Positions 54,301-60,300 of a stretch of DNA of 64,000 nucleotides are shown one piece after another (position 1 is the stretch's first letter; each line of letters opens with the position of its first letter). Source of the DNA: Bolinopsis microptera (taxonomy: Eukaryota; Ctenophora; Tentaculata; Lobata; Bolinopsidae); assembly GCF_026151205.1 (NCBI RefSeq), contig NC_087080.1, forward strand, positions 12,509,837 through 12,573,836. The letters run 5' to 3'. A program made the position numbers and the translations under genes. A model generated the notes under the pieces. It was not told the DNA's origin. It saw only the letters and a program-made list of their open reading frames with translations, and did not search any database.

Positions 54301-57300
54301 ATTTATAACGTACGAAATGTGGCGGTTTTCCGAATATTTCGCCATATTTTCGGACCGCCAAAATTTCGGTCGTCGTAATAGAATCCGTCGCATTATCTTT
54401 TAGCTTATTTCAATGACTGTGCCTTCACTGCTTTATTTTGTTTCTAAAAAGTAATATCAAGTAAAATAAATAAATAAATTCTGGCATCTTGGGACAAATT
54501 ATCACCGCACCAATGACGAATTGAATGTCAAGCAATACAGTTTAAAATTGCATTAAAATACATGTATGTGCTAACATGAAAGTCTTACAGTCTTAATACA
54601 GACTAAGTTTGAACATGATTTTACCGAATTTCAGAAATTTCCTTACTGCTTACTGTCACAAAAAATGATGAAAAATACCCTTATTATCTGTGACGTCCGA
54701 AATTTGACGGTTTTTGTTCAATTTCGCCATATTTTCGGACCGCCAAAATTTCGGTCGTCGCAAATTAGGCCGCCATAAATATGTCTTGTAAGGTATATGA
54801 TATATCAGCCATCATTGATTTAACTACACATGATTTACACACGATTTACACACGAGAGAGAAGGAGAGAGAGAGAACATAGAGATAATATATATACTAAA
54901 CAGAAAATCTTAACACTTTTGGTCTCCAAGATAATATGGACACTGCACAAATAAGGGTAATTTGACAATTTAAGTTGAATTATAGCACTGATGTTGCTAG
55001 TGCTAGGGGGATTAGAGAGAGTGTAGCAGAGAGAGGTCACGTGACAACTTCCCAGATTACTTCTCCAAAATTTCAGTGGATTTGCAATGTTTACTGAGGA
55101 TAAAATTACGATCAAATCTTGGTATGAGCAGTTTAGTTTGATAACCTGATGTTTCACATCTGGGTGTTTTACAATTTTCTACAATCTACTCACTAACTTT
55201 GTATCGTTTTTGCTTATTAATCTTACTATGTATATATAAAGCTCTAGCTTTTACTCTAGCTGTCTTGATCTGTACTGATCACCATTTTAGGATGACTTGA
55301 TTTCTTTTAGGGGTTTTGAATATTTTAATGGTGTAAACAGTTTCTTAATAATAATATATAAAGCGAGACGATATATTTATATCGGTACCATTTTACTGAC
55401 ACCACGGCATCAACTTTAACACGTCTTTCTGAAAAAAATCGTAAATGATATACACCTTAAACTTTTTTGACTGGTTCAACTGCTTTAATGGCCTTCAAAT
55501 CAGCATGAAAAAATAAACAATTGGCCAAGGAATAAGAATTTTAGTGCCCAAAATTTGGATCCCAAAGTGGTTTAAAAATAAGCGAATTAAATAGGTAATA
55601 ATTATTTTAGTCTCTTGAGTCTTAACACCACTTTAGGGTTACATTAAACGGGTTTCTGTCTATAGTGTGACAATGTAACCATTTCCGTGCCGGCCGTATT
55701 TAGGCGATATCTTATCACCTGATTAAGATATCGTTATGTGACAAAGTTTTTCTAGAGGTCGATTATCCTAACCATCAATGGTTTAAATAGTTTCATAGTG
55801 TGACAAAGTCAACTACACCGTGCTTTTGCCTTTTTAACAGGGCAACTAATATTTGCCAATATCCATAAACTCGAATGAACGTGTCCAAATATGCAGTTAT
55901 ACCTTATAATACATAGATTATAACGAAGTTATCATTAGCTTAGCTTTGTGTATTTTTATTGCCTTTTACAACTATCATTATACAAAGATTGGGTAAAGTT
56001 TCCCGAATCATCTCATAAATAATGGTTACTTATACTTTGCCATGCACATTCCACATTGCATGATCTATGATTATCGATTATAATAGCCTTTGTTATGGAT
56101 ATTGGATGTTCAATCATTTGGATCAGTGTGCGTTATTTATTTATATATATTTATTTGTTGTGCACGAAAACACACGTATTGCTGTATTGTTATACTTATA
56201 GACTATCGTGATCATGTCATTTTATTATCATTGTTTTTTAATAATCGCTAAATATTGCAGATCATCCTGGAGCATTTGTTTGAAAACCGTATTGAGAACT
56301 ATTATAATAAGTTACTGGGAGGAGAATGGAGCTCCATCACAATAAGACAAAATTGTAAATAGCAATGGGCCAGATGGTCAATATTCCCTTTCCATAATAA
56401 TATCAGTTACCTGAATTATATGTCTGTACCATAAATTGGTAAAATTTACTTTGTAAAAACAGGTCGTTAACTTACAATTTTTGCTATTATCATTGTTATA
56501 ATGTAGTAGAAATTGCTACTCTCTCTCTCTCTCTTTCTCTCTCTCACTCTCATATTAATGGACCTTTACCGATAGTTGAAATTCGACATATAGCGCTAGA
56601 TAGCGCTAGATGACGATAGATGACGCAGTTGACGCTAGATGACGCTATCTAGCGTCATATAACGCTAGTTACGCGACATATAACGCTAGTTACGCGACAT
56701 ATAACGCTAGTTACGCGACACTGTCCCCAGGCGACAGCTAGCGCTATTTGCATAGAATTTCGGGCCTTTTTGTGGGCGACATCTAGCGCTAGATAGCGTC
56801 ATCTAGCGTCATCTAGCGTCATCTATCGTCATCTATCATCACCAGGCGACGCTAGATGACGTTAGATAACCCTGTCCGTGCACTCCCCAGACAATGGAAG
56901 TGATATGTTTTAATCACAGTACAAAGGGCAGTGTGTATGCTGCTGTTTAATTTGGGAATGTTGCAGTGACATCTTTAGTTATCTGGTCTACCTGTCTGTT
57001 CTTCAAATGATGGAGTAGTTTGCTGTTTATTAGTCTCGTGATTGAAATACTGATAGTGATCAGGGACAAAAGGATTTCGCGGCATGTACGAAATCGCGAA
57101 ATTTCCCATTCTCCGCGACAAATTTTATGTATAGTTTAATGTATAGCCTGTTAAATTTCGCGGTATTTCGCGGTATCGCGAAATTTGGCCAAAATAATCG
57201 CGAAATCCTTTTGTCCCTGATAGTGATAGTTGGATAATACCCGGTTGGAAGAGACAAGGACAAATGAAACATGAAGTTAGGAATGTAGGCACTACATTCC

Positions 57301-60300
57301 TAACGTAGGCCTACATTCCTAACTTCCTGTTTCACTTTCATTTGTCCTTGTCTCTTCCAACCGGATATTATCCAACTATCAGTGTCTGTTCTTGTCACAT
57401 TAATACACACACTAATCGTTCAACGTCTTTAATCAAGAGCCTGTAACATTTTTTCACAGACTTGATCACTTGAAACAGTACTAGTTAAAAGCACTATGAC
57501 AACTTCAAACAACATCAGTATCTTTGGGATACACAGCGATGCAGAGAGATACACTTGGGCTGCGTACTGTCTCTTCGTTCTCCTGTCATCCCTCATTGGA
57601 GACACCCTCATCCTCTATGCATCTACCCACAACGTATTCAAACTTAATAAGTTCATAGTCAAAGTTATCCAGCACATCGCAGTATGTGATCTTGTGTATG
57701 CAGTGACGGCAGTGTTTCCTGCAGCTACCTCGTTGATCGCTAATTCCTGGGTACTAGGGGATGCTCTGTGTTATGGTAGGGTCTATACTAGCTACTACAT
57801 TTACACAGTAGGGATGGCTCTTATTGCTGTTCTGACAACCACCAAACTCCTGCTTCTTAAATATCCAGTTCGGTGTGCACAGTGGACTAAGAGGCTGGGA
57901 CACAGAACATGCAGCCTCATTTATATAATACCTCTCACTATTCCGGCAGCCTTTCTTATTGTGGATAAAAATGACATTTCATTTGATTATACAGCATATA
58001 ACTGCCAACACAAATACAAAGCAGACGTGTGGAGGAAGATAATGCCAATTATTGGTGTCATCACTCTTTTTCTTCCAAATATTGTGATTCTTGTCACAAC
58101 AATCCCCACCCTGAAGTACCTAGCAACCGCCTGGGAGTCCGCAAGACGTGTCCGAGGAAGTTTTCCTTTGCAGGGGACTTTAACTGTAGCGCTAACTGCT
58201 ACTATCTACTGCATCGCAACTTTACCAGTGTTTGTTTTCTACATTACCAAAGAAAATCCTGAGCCAAGTCTATCTCGAATCCAATTTCGCAGAATAGCAA
58301 ATTTCATGAGTATGATAAACATAATGTCTAATTTTTACATCTACTCTCTGACGATCAAGAGTTTCAGAGACTTCCTCACTTCAAGGATTTCCTCTATTCT
58401 ATCAGCTTGTCTGCGAATCATGACAACTTCAGGTACAACCTCCTACAAATAAATTTCGTCTTAGTAGACTACATGTATGCCCCAAGATTTATGTTTAAAT
58501 ACCTGAAGCTGAATTAAGCAATATTTTTGTTGATACAATACATTTTCAGATGAAGGCGACCAAGAAAGAAGAGGAGCAGACAGGAGCATCACACAGATAA
58601 ACGAAACATCGGTTTGAATGGACACGATAAACTCAGTGTATCATGTAATGGATAGCAATATTTTATATTTAATTAACTTTGACTTAATCAAGATTATCAA
58701 ATTGAACTGCCATATCATGAATGATGTTGGTGTGCATTATAAATTTGATACTTTTAAGATAAAAAAGTAAAGATTACCAGAGTTAGCACAAGAAATATTT
58801 TAAGTGCAATTTTTGTGATAAACAATTTGTTTACTAGATTTGGTACCTTGTTTATGAATTTGCTTGTTTGGATTTGTATTAATGGACCGTTTCCTGAAAT
58901 GTCCCCTCGATAGCTCGAATTTCTGTGAAGACTTAATAAGACTAAAGCCCTATATTGACAAGACTAAACGAGACTAAAGCCTACCTTGACTGCCAGATCA
59001 TAAACAGCTCTGCTCCACAGATCTCTCTCTTTATTGAGAGTGGTTATCTGAAACTCCAACCTGGACCTCTGTATCTCATACAAACTGTGGTACTCCGCCA
59101 CCAAGTTAGCGTTCTTCTCTGATTCGCTGAGAGCAGATGCCAGGTCCTTCTGTGCTTCGAGAGCCTGCTGTGTAACCTCCTGGTCATGTTCCCGCACCTC
59201 GTTCAGCTCTTTGGAGAGAGTTGCTATTGCTGTTTTGAAGCGGATCAGTTCATCTGTTAGCCGCCGGTCTAGTGCACGCTGCGCCATTACTTCTTGGTGC
59301 AAACTACAGGTGCAACATCCGTTCAGTTTTAAAATAATTTGAAACAACATAATAGATATATCTATAATTACTTGGTTAATATTTCATAAATAAATTATAA
59401 AATAATAACCAAGTTTGAATGTGAAAATAAAGAGAAAAAGAGCTTAAAACCACTAGAATTAGGTTTAAAGAAGTTCTAAAAAATAATATAGAAACATAAC
59501 CTCATAATCTGTCTGGGAATGCGGTCGAGTAACTTCTGGTAATATTCCCTGACTTTAGCCAGCAACACCCCCCGATCTTTGCACCCAACTGTTACCTGCC
59601 GCATTTTATGTAACTTGCATATTATGCTTGTGTTAATGTTATTACAATGATTGCGAAGATGGGGTGACGACTGACGCCTGGACCAGGAGATTAATGGGAC
59701 ATATTGTTTACAACCCCAACTGTTACCATATTCAATCATCGTAATAACATCACCTCCACTAGCTTACCTTCCGTTCAGATTCACCTCTTCACAGGTTATA
59801 TTATATGGGTGCTACATACACAGATACTATGGTACAACATTTATTAATTTGAGGTGAAAAACTTATAATGTCTTGTTGCAATGCTGGAAGAAAATAGATC
59901 GATTTTGTTGAGAAATCGATTTTATAGAAATTGTATCAACCAGTCACCTGTCTTATGAGCTCATGAAATACAACGTTGTAAATATGTTGTTCCTTCTTTA
60001 TCAATTGTAGAAGATTGTGAACTTCCGTTGTTTCGACCTAAAATATGTTAAAAGTTATGCGTGAAGACTGAGTTATTGATATTACTGGCTATGATAACAC
60101 TAAAACTCGCAGATAGTATCTTATTTTTATCTTAATTTTTACAAACAATTCAGCGCAAGATGCTAGGACATGGGGAGCACTGGACATTGTACTGTAGGTG
60201 CACTAAATGCGCACTAAATTGCACGTGTTTAACACGTCTTACCTGTGTTATCTGATCCGTAGTACATCCTGCTTCCTCCAACAAGTGGTCCATTGTCTCC

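Noticed and set aside
58029-58262. 77-codon plus-strand frame
   Set aside because: An out-of-frame shadow of the GPCR gene.
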